A DNA stretch of 64,000 nucleotides, taken from Acidaminococcaceae bacterium (GTDB taxonomy: Bacteria > Bacillota > Negativicutes > Acidaminococcales > Acidaminococcaceae). How positions within the stretch are numbered: position 1 is the first letter of the stretch; each line of letters begins with the position of its first letter. This document shows, piece by piece, positions 36,869 to 46,007 of the stretch. The notes under the pieces are model-generated. The model saw nothing but the letters and a program-made list of their open reading frames with translations. It searched no databases and was not told the DNA's origin. The stretch spans positions 1-64,000 of the forward strand of contig JALCSJ010000001.1 in the NCBI GenBank assembly GCA_022653215.1, given 5' to 3'. A program made the translations under genes and the position numbers.

Positions 36869-39800
36869 ATGTACAAAAAAATGAGAGATTTACCTGCACC
36901 ACAAGGACTGTATGATCCGTCCTTGGAACATGACGCTTGCGGTATTGGCTTTGTTGTTGATGTAAAAGGGAAGAAATCCTACGACATTATCGACAGTGCC
37001 CTGCACATTTTGGAGAATTTAAAACACCGCGGAGCTGAAGGAGCCGATGCCGGCAGCGGCGATGGAGCCGGAATTATGGTTCAGATTCCCCACAAGTTTT
37101 TTTCCAGGGAATGTGAGGTTCTTGGTTTTTCCCTGCCGAATGAGGGAGAGTATGGCGTCGGTATGATTTTTACCCATCGGTATGAGAATTTCCGTAAAAA
37201 GCAAGTAGCAGAGTTCGAAAAAATCGTTAAAGAAGAAGGACAGACTATTCTTGGCTGGCGGGAAGTACCAATTGATGAGAGTATCATAGGTAAAGTAGCC
37301 AGATCTACCCGTCCGCGTTTTTTACAGGTTTTTATTAAACGCAGCGAGGATTTGACTACCAGAATGGATTTTGAACGTAAGCTTTATGTAATTCGCCGCT
37401 TGGCGGAAAAACGTATTACACCAATGAGCCAGGATATAGGTTCCGATTTTTACGTGGCCAGTTTATCATCTAAAACAGTTGTTTATAAAGGCATGCTGAC
37501 TTCGGTTCAGCTGCGTCATTTTTATTTGGATTTATCAGATTTGGATTTTGTTACGGCTATGGCCATGGTCCATTCCCGGTTCAGCACTAATACATTTCCC
37601 AGCTGGGCCAGGGCACATCCTAACCGCTACATCATTCATAACGGGGAAATTAATACGATACAAGGGAATATTAATTGGCTGAATGCCAGAGAAAGCAAAT
37701 CCAAATCCAGCAAATTTCCTGATTTGGAAAAAGTTTTTCCTGTGGTTGATGCCAGCGGCAGTGATTCTTCCATGTTTGATAACTGCTTGGAATATTTATA
37801 TATGACAGGTCATTCCTTACCCCATGCCATGATGATGATGATCCCTGAAGCTTGGGAGCATGATGCTTTGATGAGTAAGGAGAAAAAAGATTTTTACCGC
37901 TATCACAGTTTCATGATGGAACCATGGGATGGACCGGCTGCTATTGGTTTTTGCGATGGTGAGGTTATCGGTGCTACCTTGGACAGAAACGGACTAAGAC
38001 CGGCTCGCTATATCATTACCAACGATAACAAGGTTATCTTAAGCTCTGAAGTTGGTGTTGTTGATGTTGCCCAGAAGGATATTATCTGCAAGGGCCGTTT
38101 AGAGCCTGGAAAAATGCTCTTAGTTGATACTAAGAAAAAACGCATTATCAGCGATGAGGAAATCAAACATCAAATAGCATCTTCCCATCCTTACGGCGAG
38201 TGGTTTAAGGAACATGTAGTAGAATTAAAAGATTTAATGGAAAAACACAAGGACAGTGTTAACAATAACGTTATTCCTTATGATTTAAAAGAGCAGGAAA
38301 AGATTTTTGGCTATACTATAGAAGATTTAAATAAAGTTATTCTTCCTATGGCCAAGGACGGCAAACAGTCAATTTATGCAATGGGCATTGATGCGCCTCT
38401 GGCTGTGCTGTCAGATAAACCCCAGCTCCTTTATAATTTCTTCAAGCAAAATTTTGCCCAGGTTACCAATCCTCCTATGGATGGTCTGAGAGAGGCAGTT
38501 GTTACCTCTGCCAATGTTATCGTTGGCAATGTGGCAAATATCATGGACCCCAATGAAAAGGGTACTACTGCTTTGGCTATGGATAGACCGATTATTACCA
38601 ACGAAGAAATGGCAGTCATCAAGACTATGTCCAATGACAAACTGCGGAGTGCATCTATTTCTATGCTTTATCCTGTCAATGGCGGCCCTGACGCTTTGGA
38701 AACGGCTATTGAATCTCTCTGTATAGATGCTTTAAAAGCTATTAAAAACGGGGCAAATCTTTTGGTGTTGACTGACAGGGGCGTTAATTCCCGTATGGCA
38801 GCGGTACCGGCACTGCTGGCTTCTTCCGCTTTGCATAATTATCTGATTAAAGCAACGGTCCGTCCTGATGTGGGCATTATCCTGGAATCAGGAGAACCAA
38901 GAGAAATTCACCATTTTTGCACTTTAATCGGCTATGGAATTTCCGCAATAAATCCTTATATTGCTCTGGAAACGATTAAAGAATTAATTGCCAAAAAGCA
39001 ATTGAACATATCTTACGAAGTCGCTAGGGATAACTATGTCAAAGCATCTGTGGCAGGCATTTTATCCGTTATGAGTAAGATGGGTATCTCTACAGTGCAC
39101 AGTTACCATGGGGCACAGATTTTTGAGGCAGTTGGTATTGGCAAGGAACTGATTGATAAATATTTTGTGAATACACCTTCCCATATTGGGGGCATTGGCA
39201 TTAAAGAAATAGCTGAAGACAATGCTAAACGTCATGCAGCCGCCTATGCTAATGATAACAATTTGCCTAACGGGGATTTTTATCTTCAGCGTAAAGGAGG
39301 AGACACTCCTCATATCTTAAATAATGATACAGTCAAACTTTTGAGGAAAGCTTGCTGGGAAGAGGATTACCATGCGTATAAACAATATGCTAAAGAGGTT
39401 AATGACAGTGCTATCTTTAGATTAAGAGATTTACTGGAATTTGTTTATCCGCCCAGCTGTAGCATTCCTATTGAAGAAGTAGAGCCTGTAGAAGAAATCA
39501 TCAAACGGTTCCGGACCGGGGCTATGAGCTATGGGGCCTTAAGCAAAGAAGCGCATGAATGTATTGCTATTGCCATGAACAGAATCGGAGGTATGAGTAA
39601 TACCGGTGAAGGGGGCGAAGATTCTTCCCGTTTTGTACCTTTGGCTAACGGTGATGATTTAAGCGATAAAGTTAAACAAGTTTCTACGGCCCGCTTTGGG
39701 GTTACCAGTAATTATCTGGTACATTCAGATGTGCTGCAAATTAAATTCGCCCAAGGGGCAAAACCCGGTGAAGGAGGAAGGCTACCGGGCAATAAGCTGT

Positions 39801-41434
39801 ATCCTCCTATTGCCAAAACTCGTCACTCAACAACGGGTGTGGAATTAATTTCCCCGCCTCCGCATCACGATATTTATTCTATCGAAGATTTGGCTGAACT
39901 GGTTTATGATTTAAAAAATGCCAACAGAAAAGCTGATATTAGCGTGAAACTTTGCTCCTGTGTGGGAGTCGGTACTATTGCGGCAGGGGTTGTGAAAGCA
40001 AAGGCAGATTCTATTACTGTTTGCGGCTATGATGGGGGAACCGGAGCTGCAGCCAGAACCAGCTTGCGTCATGCGGGACTTCCCTGGGAAATCGGTTTAT
40101 CGGAAATTCAGCAGACTTTGCTTTTGAACAGACTGCGTGACAGAGTGGAAATAGAAGTGGACAGCAAGATGCTTACCGGCAGAGACGTAGCTATAGCAGC
40201 ACTTTTTGGGGCAGATGCTTTTGCTTTCTGCACAGGACCTATGATTGCCATGGGCTGTGTTATGGATAGAGTCTGCAATACTAACAGATGTCCTTGCGGA
40301 ATTTGCACCCAGGATGAGAAATTGCGGAAAAAATTCTGTGGGAAACCTGAATATGTTATAAACTTTATGCGGTTTGTAGCTCAAGATTTACGTGAGATTA
40401 TGGCTAAACTGGGCTTTCACACTATTGATGAAATGGTGGGGCGGTGTGATAGGTTAAAACAAAGCAGCAAGGTGACAGGTACTAAAGCAGATACCGTGGA
40501 CCTTAAGAATTTACTTTATATTCCTTATACGGACACAACAGTAGGTACTCGTTATCTCCAACATCAGCAGCATAATCTAGAGGCTACTATGGATATGTCC
40601 AAGCTGGTTCGTATGTGTCGCCCGGCTTTGGTTAACAAAAAACATATTCTTTCCAGATTGAAGATTGCTAATACAGACCGGGTAACCGGAACCATGCTGG
40701 GCAGTGAAATTTCCCGCCGTTACGGAGAAGCAGGATTGGATGAAGATACCATAAAACTGGCCTTCGTGGGTTCGGCCGGACAAAGCTTCGGTGCCTTTAT
40801 TCCCAAGGGATTGACTTTGGAATTAGAAGGCGATGCCAACGATTCTGTAGGCAAGGGCTTATCCGGTGGAAAAATCAGTATCTATCCTCCTAGAGAAGCA
40901 GGTTTTACGGCCAGTGAAAATATTATTATCGGCAACGTAGGGTTATTTGGCGCAACCAGTGGTGAAGCCTATATCAGCGGCATTGCCGGAGAGCGCTTCT
41001 GCGTTCGTAATAGTGGCGCTGATGTAGTAGTAGAAGGAGTAGGCAATCATGGTTGTGAATATATGACAGGCGGCCGCGTATTAGTCTTAGGGAAGGTTGG
41101 ACGTAATTTTGCCGCAGGTATGTCAGGCGGAGTTGCCTATGTTATGGACCTAAACAAGGATTATTGTAATACACAGCTGGTCAATTTGGAAAAATTGACG
41201 GACCCCCATGAACAGGAAGAAGTTAAGCATCTTCTGGAAAAACATGTTATTAATACAGGCAGTAATTTAGGAGAAGTGTTCCTGAATAATTGGGAAACTA
41301 GCCTGAAACATATTACCAAGGTTATACCCAAGACCTATGAGGAAATGCAGGGCTATATCAAGCAAGCTTTAGCACAAGGTCATACTATGGAAGAAGCACA
41401 AATTATTGCTTATAATAGGAAATACGCTGTGTAA
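36869..41434 (+). CDS. gltB: Glutamate synthase large subunit
   Basis: Transfers the amide of glutamine to 2-oxoglutarate to make two glutamates. The 1521-residue protein begins with a short propeptide before the N-terminal nucleophile Cys24 (HDACGIGF), then has the glutaminase domain, the central domain, the FMN/3Fe-4S synthase domain (cysteines in CVMDRVCNTNRC) and the C-terminal glutamate synthase repeat domain (about 1250-1460). No small-subunit gltD gene follows: the next gene is an LCP protein. The electron donor is therefore uncertain; a separate gltD or ferredoxin could serve. Confidence 0.95.
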   Translation: MYKKMRDLPAPQGLYDPSLEHDACGIGFVVDVKGKKSYDIIDSALHILENLKHRGAEGADAGSGDGAGIMVQIPHKFFSRECEVLGFSLPNEGEYGVGMIFTHRYENFRKKQVAEFEKIVKEEGQTILGWREVPIDESIIGKVARSTRPRFLQVFIKRSEDLTTRMDFERKLYVIRRLAEKRITPMSQDIGSDFYVASLSSKTVVYKGMLTSVQLRHFYLDLSDLDFVTAMAMVHSRFSTNTFPSWARAHPNRYIIHNGEINTIQGNINWLNARESKSKSSKFPDLEKVFPVVDASGSDSSMFDNCLEYLYMTGHSLPHAMMMMIPEAWEHDALMSKEKKDFYRYHSFMMEPWDGPAAIGFCDGEVIGATLDRNGLRPARYIITNDNKVILSSEVGVVDVAQKDIICKGRLEPGKMLLVDTKKKRIISDEEIKHQIASSHPYGEWFKEHVVELKDLMEKHKDSVNNNVIPYDLKEQEKIFGYTIEDLNKVILPMAKDGKQSIYAMGIDAPLAVLSDKPQLLYNFFKQNFAQVTNPPMDGLREAVVTSANVIVGNVANIMDPNEKGTTALAMDRPIITNEEMAVIKTMSNDKLRSASISMLYPVNGGPDALETAIESLCIDALKAIKNGANLLVLTDRGVNSRMAAVPALLASSALHNYLIKATVRPDVGIILESGEPREIHHFCTLIGYGISAINPYIALETIKELIAKKQLNISYEVARDNYVKASVAGILSVMSKMGISTVHSYHGAQIFEAVGIGKELIDKYFVNTPSHIGGIGIKEIAEDNAKRHAAAYANDNNLPNGDFYLQRKGGDTPHILNNDTVKLLRKACWEEDYHAYKQYAKEVNDSAIFRLRDLLEFVYPPSCSIPIEEVEPVEEIIKRFRTGAMSYGALSKEAHECIAIAMNRIGGMSNTGEGGEDSSRFVPLANGDDLSDKVKQVSTARFGVTSNYLVHSDVLQIKFAQGAKPGEGGRLPGNKLYPPIAKTRHSTTGVELISPPPHHDIYSIEDLAELVYDLKNANRKADISVKLCSCVGVGTIAAGVVKAKADSITVCGYDGGTGAAARTSLRHAGLPWEIGLSEIQQTLLLNRLRDRVEIEVDSKMLTGRDVAIAALFGADAFAFCTGPMIAMGCVMDRVCNTNRCPCGICTQDEKLRKKFCGKPEYVINFMRFVAQDLREIMAKLGFHTIDEMVGRCDRLKQSSKVTGTKADTVDLKNLLYIPYTDTTVGTRYLQHQQHNLEATMDMSKLVRMCRPALVNKKHILSRLKIANTDRVTGTMLGSEISRRYGEAGLDEDTIKLAFVGSAGQSFGAFIPKGLTLELEGDANDSVGKGLSGGKISIYPPREAGFTASENIIIGNVGLFGATSGEAYISGIAGERFCVRNSGADVVVEGVGNHGCEYMTGGRVLVLGKVGRNFAAGMSGGVAYVMDLNKDYCNTQLVNLEKLTDPHEQEEVKHLLEKHVINTGSNLGEVFLNNWETSLKHITKVIPKTYEEMQGYIKQALAQGHTMEEAQIIAYNRKYAV

Positions 41435-41470
41435 AAGGGCGATTTCTATATAGACACACACAACAAAAGA

Positions 41471-41580
41471 GGTTATAACACAAATGATTTTACTGACCGA
41501 GAAAAGGGTGTTGTCTTTTCTAAGGACGAGCTGCTACACGTCCCGAAAAGAAAAGCACACTTGTCTCGGTCTTTTGTTCA
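41471..41580 (+). terminator. Long structured hairpin after gltB
   Basis: GACCGAGA (41495-41502) pairs with TCTCGGTC (41564-41571). Inner pairings GTGT/ACAC, CTTTTC/GAAAAG and GGAC/GTCC extend it almost to the tip, and CTTTTGTT follows. It probably ends gltB transcription. A sequence at 41471-41489 (GGTTATAACACAAATGA) resembles one half of the repeated hairpin family found elsewhere in the window. Confidence 0.5.
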
Positions 41581-41597
41581 ATATTTTACAGCTCTTT

Positions 41598-41625
41598 TTG
41601 CTTTTTTATGAGTTAGGTGTATAAT
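41598..41625 (+). promoter_or_regulatory. Probable LCP gene promoter
   Basis: A perfect TATAAT (41620-41625) lies 38 bases upstream of the LCP gene, with a weak TTGCTT 16 bases before it (41598-41603). Confidence 0.45.
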
Positions 41626-41662
41626 AAGCTGCTGTTAATTTTTAAAGTTAGGAAGGAATGCA

Positions 41663-43057
41663 ATGAGTATTTTAAATAAGATTTTGGCTGTGATTATAGC
41701 TGCAACTTTAGGATTGGGAGCTTATACCTACAAAACTTTGTTTTATGATGATGGGGCCAAGGAAAAAACTGTGGATAAACTGGCCCTTAAAAAGAATATT
41801 TTAGTCCTTGGGGTAGATAAAAGAGAGGGGGATGTAGGCCGCTCCGATACTATGTTCGTAGTTATGTTAGACCCTAAAAACGAAAATATGTCTCTATTAT
41901 CAATTCCCAGAGATACGATGGTCCGCATTCCCAACAATGGCTGGAACAAGATTAACCATGCCTATGCATATGGTGGACATAAGCTCAGCGAGCAAACGGT
42001 GGAAAATTTTCTGGGCATCAAAATTAATAACTATGTTTTGATTGATATCAAAGGTTTTGTAGAGCTGGTTGATGCCTTGGGCGGTATTGATATTGACGTA
42101 GAAAAAAATATGACCTATTCTGATCCATATGATGATGGAGCAAACGGACTGGTCATACACCTAAAAAAAGGACTTCAGCATCTTAGCGGTCAGCATGCCA
42201 TGGAATATGTCCGTTATCGTGATGAAGAAGGCGATATTGGCAGAATCAAACGCCAGCAAAAGTTTATGAAAGCTGTGTACCAAAAAGCCTTGCAGCCGGA
42301 AACAATTTTAAAATTACCGGCTATCATTAAAAGTATCAGCAAAATGGTTACTACTGATGTGCCGGTAAGTGATATGTTGGCTGTGCTGAAAGCCTTGAAG
42401 GGCGGCAGTCAGACCATGGGAGACTTGAAAATGGCTATGGTACCGGGTCATCCTGCGGACATAGAAGAAATAAATTACTGGATTCCCGATATGGTGGCTT
42501 TGCGCTCTGAAATGGTAGCTATGCAGGGTGCCACTATGAGCAACAGCTTCAGCTTGGCAGCAACAGCCAGCAAGAGTGAATATGATAGGCTTTTGGGTAT
42601 GGGAGATAGTAATAAAAACGGTAAGCAGGTTATTAAAAATCCTAAGTCTAAAGAGCTCCAGGATGCTATCGCAAAAGCTAAAAAGGCCAATGCAGAGGAA
42701 ATAGCTAAAGCCAAGGCTTTACGGCAAAGTACCGCTGAAAATCAAACCGATGCAGATGAACAACCAAAAGCTTCTCAACCGCAGCGTATCAGCCGGGTAA
42801 GAGTAAAGGTTGTCAATTGCACAGGTTCTCCGGCAGCTTTAAATAAAGCTATAGGCCAGATCAGCAATGCCGGTCTTGTGGTTGTAGGAACAGGAACAGG
42901 AGCTAAACGAACTTCTACCCTTATAGTGGCTACTACGGATAACAGCAGTGCCGTAGGTAAATTTTCTGCTCTATCTTTCCGCTATTTCCTGCGCAGGGAT
43001 CCAGCGGCTGCCAGCGGTATAGAAGGTATTATTTACTTGGGCGAAGACTATTTATAA
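41663..43057 (+). CDS. LytR-CpsA-Psr (LCP) family protein with LytR_C domain
   Basis: A 464-residue membrane-anchored enzyme of the LCP type, which ligates polymers to peptidoglycan. There is one N-terminal membrane helix (about 5-24), an LCP domain (about 50-200) with the DTMFVVML and SIPRDTMVRIP stretches and a RYRDEEGDIGRIKRQQ block, then an alanine/lysine-rich linker and a C-terminal LytR_C domain (about 375-464). The attached polymer is unknown. Confidence 0.9.
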   Translation: MSILNKILAVIIAATLGLGAYTYKTLFYDDGAKEKTVDKLALKKNILVLGVDKREGDVGRSDTMFVVMLDPKNENMSLLSIPRDTMVRIPNNGWNKINHAYAYGGHKLSEQTVENFLGIKINNYVLIDIKGFVELVDALGGIDIDVEKNMTYSDPYDDGANGLVIHLKKGLQHLSGQHAMEYVRYRDEEGDIGRIKRQQKFMKAVYQKALQPETILKLPAIIKSISKMVTTDVPVSDMLAVLKALKGGSQTMGDLKMAMVPGHPADIEEINYWIPDMVALRSEMVAMQGATMSNSFSLAATASKSEYDRLLGMGDSNKNGKQVIKNPKSKELQDAIAKAKKANAEEIAKAKALRQSTAENQTDADEQPKASQPQRISRVRVKVVNCTGSPAALNKAIGQISNAGLVVVGTGTGAKRTSTLIVATTDNSSAVGKFSALSFRYFLRRDPAAASGIEGIIYLGEDYL

Positions 43058-43080
43058 GAAAACTTATTATAATATAAAAA

Positions 43081-43108
43081 ACTACTGCCAATATTTTAAG
43101 GCAGTAGT
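43081..43108 (+). terminator. Hairpin after the LCP gene
   Basis: ACTACTGCC (43081-43089) and GGCAGTAGT (43100-43108) form a 9-bp stem with a 10-base loop. The T-run is distant (GACTGTTTTTAGG), so it is a moderate terminator. Confidence 0.5.
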
Positions 43109-43146
43109 AAGACTGTTTTTAGGATATTTGCGAATTTTCAAAAAAA

Positions 43147-43184
43147 TCTTGAAAATAAAACTTGCACATTGTATACAAAAGTGT
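43147..43184. repeat. attL-type 38-bp core repeat, left
   Basis: Identical to 47606-47643. It contains TTGCAC and a 17-base spacer, but the sequence after it is CATAGG rather than a -10 box. Confidence 0.8.
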
Positions 43185-43286
43185 CATAGGGCTTTTGGAG
43201 TTGTGATTATATGGTAAAGAGTGGCATAAACACTAGAAAGTCGAAAAGACATAGAGAGAAACAAAAAGATATAAATAGACAATAAG

Positions 43287-43294
43287 TTTACGCA
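43287..43294. other. Candidate integrase arm site (TTTACGCA)
   Basis: TTTACGCA lies about 100 bases inside the left core repeat. Matching sites occur inside the right end at 47571-47578 and 47583-47590, and a TACGCA inverted pair at 44374-44391. Such short repeats inside element ends are typical of tyrosine integrase arm sites. Confidence 0.4.
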
Positions 43295-43333
43295 AAAGTT
43301 GCACAAGAAAATAATTCAATATAGATGTAATCT

Positions 43334-43366
43334 ATCCCCCCGTTAAAAATTGGGGGATATTTTTTA
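43334..43366 (+). terminator. Terminator inside the left end of the element
   Basis: ATCCCCC (43334-43340) pairs with GGGGGAT (43352-43358) and is followed by a T run. It would block readthrough from the chromosome into the element. Confidence 0.75.
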
Positions 43367-43466
43367 TTGGGCGAAAGAGTAAGCAGGAACAATTATTGTT
43401 TGTGCGTGGTAGGATATATGGGTGTATTGATAAAACATACTTATAAGGGAAATATAGTTGTTGGAT

Positions 43467-43517
43467 AAACTTGTTTTCGTAAAGTAAACAAAACATAGCA
43501 CTCTACGAAACAAGTTT
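43467..43517. repeat. Large inverted repeat, possible origin or operator
   Basis: The left arm (43467-43481) reads AAACTTGTTTTCGTA and the right arm (43504-43517) its complement with one bulge, separated by 22 bases. It lies just upstream of a strong promoter. It might be an operator or an origin, but no known class was recognised. Confidence 0.4.
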
Positions 43518-43550
43518 GTAAACATTGAAACACTTAATCATAAAAAATCC

Positions 43551-43578
43551 TTGTAATTGTAAAGTTTTGTGGTATACT
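43551..43578 (+). promoter_or_regulatory. Element promoter
   Basis: TTGTAA (43551-43556), 16 bases, TATACT (43573-43578), with an extended TGG before the -10 box. It points to the rightward genes of the element. The long leader after it (to 43930) contains a CCGTAT/ATACGG stem (43652-43693 region) and a 30-codon frame beginning at 43656 without an obvious ribosome site. Confidence 0.6.
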
Positions 43579-43930
43579 TTATTTAGACAAGAAAAGAAAT
43601 AATACATAATGAAAAGCAAAGAGCAAAACAATTAAGCAGTAACTATTAATTCCGTATGTTAGGTATTGGGTACTATCCAGTATTTAATGATACGGAAAAT
43701 CTATTCTTAGGGGGTGAAACGGAAACTTGTTTCAGATGTAGTAATTAATTGATGGGAAGTTTTGGCGGCAGTATGGAACACGGGCGGTCAGATAGTCGGA
43801 TAGGGGGGGAGGGGGAAAAAACACAAATGGTACTATCTAGACTATATATAAAGAATACTCTTATTTCTCCCGTGTCAGTAATCAAAATAAAAAGGTACTA
43901 CATAGTATCTTTAGGAGGTGAAAATATTTT

Positions 43931-44380
43931 TTGGAAAATTTAGAACAAGGGCAAGAAACAATTGAAGTAAAAAAGGAAACACTAGAAGAACAGATTATTA
44001 GGAAAGACAAAGAGAGCGATAACAAAGACAAAAGAATTAAGTCATTAGAAAAAGAAGTAATGACATTAAAACAAGGCGGTAAGACAGTAAGACCATTTAC
44101 CAAAGTATTCATTGATACGGGGGTTGAATTGCTTGATACTCTTTCCTTGCGTGATAGGGGGTTGCTTTACTCTCTAGCGGTACTAGCAAGCCCAAAGGGG
44201 TATTTGCAGGACAAAGAAACGGGTTGTCAAATAACGTCGTGGCGGCAATTAGGAAAGAATGTAGGTATTAAAGATGTAGGTCATGCCCGTAATATGTTTT
44301 TGGACTTTTTAAGTATGGAAATAATGACAGAAGATTTTAAGTTAAATTCTAAGTATTTATCAAGAAAACGAAATGCGTAA
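43931..44380 (+). CDS. Element-encoded protein with coiled coil and winged-helix-like region
   Basis: A 149-residue protein with a charged coiled-coil-like N-terminus (about 1-50) followed by LSLRDRGLLYSLAVLASPKG and a tryptophan-containing helical segment (SWRQLGKNVGI) that could be a DNA-binding winged helix, as in replication-initiator or regulator proteins. I do not recognise a named family. The TTG start is supported by an AGGAGGTG site about 10 bases upstream. The protein may be truncated relative to longer initiators, since the frame ends abruptly after a basic tail. Confidence 0.55.
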   Translation: MENLEQGQETIEVKKETLEEQIIRKDKESDNKDKRIKSLEKEVMTLKQGGKTVRPFTKVFIDTGVELLDTLSLRDRGLLYSLAVLASPKGYLQDKETGCQITSWRQLGKNVGIKDVGHARNMFLDFLSMEIMTEDFKLNSKYLSRKRNA

Positions 44381-44452
44381 AAATATACGCAAGTAACGTG
44401 TGATTTAAACACCACAAAAACGTATTTAAAAGTTTGGTGATTTTTCACACAT
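44374..44452. repeat. Inverted repeats after the element's first gene
   Basis: TGCGTA/TACGCA (44374-44379 and 44386-44391) is followed by a larger structure with GTGTG/CACAC (44398-44402 and 44446-44450) enclosing CACCA/TGGTG (44410-44414 and 44435-44439). No T run follows. They may be protein-binding sites. Confidence 0.35.
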
Positions 44453-44580
44453 ATCAAACAAGCATAGATGGGGCAAGGGGTTGCAGTAAAAAGGGTTGTT
44501 AGTGTTGTACTAGGAAAGAATATTTATATAGACTACTCTTTCTATGCCGCCTTTCCCTATCATTATTATGGAGGTCATTG

Positions 44581-44829
44581 ATGGCAAGTAATTTATTAGT
44601 AGCAGGAGAATGGAAAAGTATTTTACCCGAATGGAATAAGGGTACAGTAGACGTAAGAGTTTATCGCAAGCCTAAAACAACATTGACGGGCGAACGGTAT
44701 TACCTAGGTATTAGGAACAATGTTAGCAAGTCCAATACGGAGGAAATAACTATTCCCTTTGATATACTGGAGGATATTGCCCGTATAGGCAATAAGGAAA
44801 TAGCCGCCTATCAACAAGGGCAAATTTAG
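44581..44829 (+). CDS. Small element protein, unknown function
   Basis: An 82-residue protein starting MASNLLVAGEWK, with a good TGGAGGTC site before the ATG. It is rich in short beta segments. I do not recognise a domain. It probably is a real gene because of the ribosome site, the unbroken frame and the codirectional position. Confidence 0.5.
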   Translation: MASNLLVAGEWKSILPEWNKGTVDVRVYRKPKTTLTGERYYLGIRNNVSKSNTEEITIPFDILEDIARIGNKEIAAYQQGQI

Positions 44830-44831
44830 GC

Positions 44832-44879
44832 AAAAAAAAATATCCTACCTGCTTAACACCCCTGTTAGCAGATAGGATA
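44832..44879 (-). terminator. Terminator for the minus-strand element gene
   Basis: TATCCTA (44841-44847) and TAGGATA (44873-44879), with an inner stem, form a hairpin that on the minus strand is followed by a nine-T run (44832-44840). It would end a leftward transcript from the 45015-45206 gene. Confidence 0.75.
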
Positions 44880-45014
44880 AATAAAAGAGTTTATACAGTT
44901 AGCGTGTAGAACACGGCAAGAAAGAAAACCCTCTCACTATATACAGGAAAACAAGTGCTTTTTATGCAAGGCTATTTTTTCCCTAATACTGTTAATAGCC
45001 TCAATTGGAGTTGC

Positions 45015-45206
45015 TTAGTCTTTTTTCCACAGTAGCCTCTCCCTGTGTCTTTGCAGGGTTTTCATTGAGAGCCATTCTTTTCCTGCTCCGTTCACCCATT
45101 CGTATACTTTCTCTATTGGTATTTTCTTGTCTTTTAGTAGAAATCGAAGATTAAGTAACCATTCCATTCTGTTTGCTCTCCGTTCCTGTTTCCTTGGCAG
45201 TACCAT
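45015..45206 (-). CDS. Small basic element protein on the minus strand
   Basis: A 63-residue basic protein beginning MVLPRKQERRANRMEWLL, with helices and an SMKTLQRHRERL segment that might form part of a DNA-binding domain. It has an AAAGGAG site 8 bases before the ATG, a palindromic promoter region upstream and a proper terminator downstream, so I call it a gene despite its size. It runs against all other element genes, as a control gene often does. Function is unknown. Confidence 0.55.
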   Translation of the reverse strand: MVLPRKQERRANRMEWLLNLRFLLKDKKIPIEKVYEWVNGAGKEWLSMKTLQRHRERLLWKKD

Positions 45207-45228
45207 TTGTGTTCTCCTTTACTAGTAG

Positions 45229-45269
45229 TTATCCGTGATAGTTCTGTTATTTCATTGTATCACAGATAA
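45229..45269 (-). promoter_or_regulatory. Palindrome at the minus-strand promoter
   Basis: TTATCCGTGATA (45229-45240) and TATCACAGATAA (45258-45269) are inverted copies with one mismatch. On the minus strand a TGATACAAT extended -10 element overlaps the second arm. It is a good candidate operator for control of the divergent element genes. Confidence 0.5.
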
Positions 45270-45543
45270 TCAAGGTCGGATACAGTTAATTAGAATAAAT
45301 GTTAAAATAGTATGGGGTAAAAAGTATGGCGGCACTTAAAAGATAGGCAAGGTAATAACTAGGGTGTAGGAATTGCCGTGTAATCACTTATGGTTGAGTT
45401 AGTGGCACTTTTTAGCGTGTTTACATAATGGGTGCAGGGAAACACTAGGGCAACGATAAATAAACATTCACAAGTGAAATTAAGAAGTCTATGAAAGAAG
45501 TTTACAGGATTAAATGGCTATATAGAGCCGATAGGAGGTATTT

Positions 45544-45897
45544 ATGGTGGTTGGAATTGATAGCGTAATAAATATACATAGTATTGATAAAAACTTAATA
45601 AACGAATACAAAGGGATTATTACCCAATGTTTTAATAAGGGAACGTATACGGAAAAGAAAGCAAAAAAGAAAAAAGCAGGGTATCAATATTACGATAGAG
45701 AGAAAGATTATCAAACTAAAAAGGGTGTAGCAGAGTATTTCGGAGTTAGCACGAAGACAGTAGAGCGAATGACAAAGCAGGGTTTTTTCAGACCTAGTAA
45801 TTTCTTAGGCGGCAGAAAGAAGAGATATAAAACCATAGATATATTAAAACTAGGTAGGCAAAAAGGGGAAGAGTTTAAGCCAATATATAGTAATTAA
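45544..45897 (+). CDS. Excisionase-like helix-turn-helix protein
   Basis: A 117-residue protein whose middle part (GVAEYFGVSTKTVERMTKQGFF) fits the MerR-like helix-turn-helix of excisionases. It lies just upstream of the integrase gene with an AGGAGGT site, the usual place for a recombination directionality factor. The N-terminal lysine-rich extension is not typical. Confidence 0.65.
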   Translation: MVVGIDSVINIHSIDKNLINEYKGIITQCFNKGTYTEKKAKKKKAGYQYYDREKDYQTKKGVAEYFGVSTKTVERMTKQGFFRPSNFLGGRKKRYKTIDILKLGRQKGEEFKPIYSN

Positions 45898-46007
45898 GTA
45901 TTATATACTAAATAATATTTAGCAGTAATAACAAAATTTGACTTTGTATAATAATAGAGGTATAGTATTTATAGCAGGACAAAACAAATAAGAAAGGGGT
46001 TTTGATT

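Noticed and set aside
43656..43748. 30-codon frame in the element leader starting with MLGIGYYPVF
   Set aside because: No clear ribosome site. Could be a leader peptide, but it also coincides with a stem-loop, so I do not call it a gene.
43749..43943. 64-residue frame in the element leader
   Set aside because: No ribosome site before its start, low-complexity composition, and it overlaps the better supported 43931 gene.
45491..45568. 25-codon frame overlapping the excisionase gene start
   Set aside because: No ribosome site and no recognisable sequence; it ends inside the next gene by chance.
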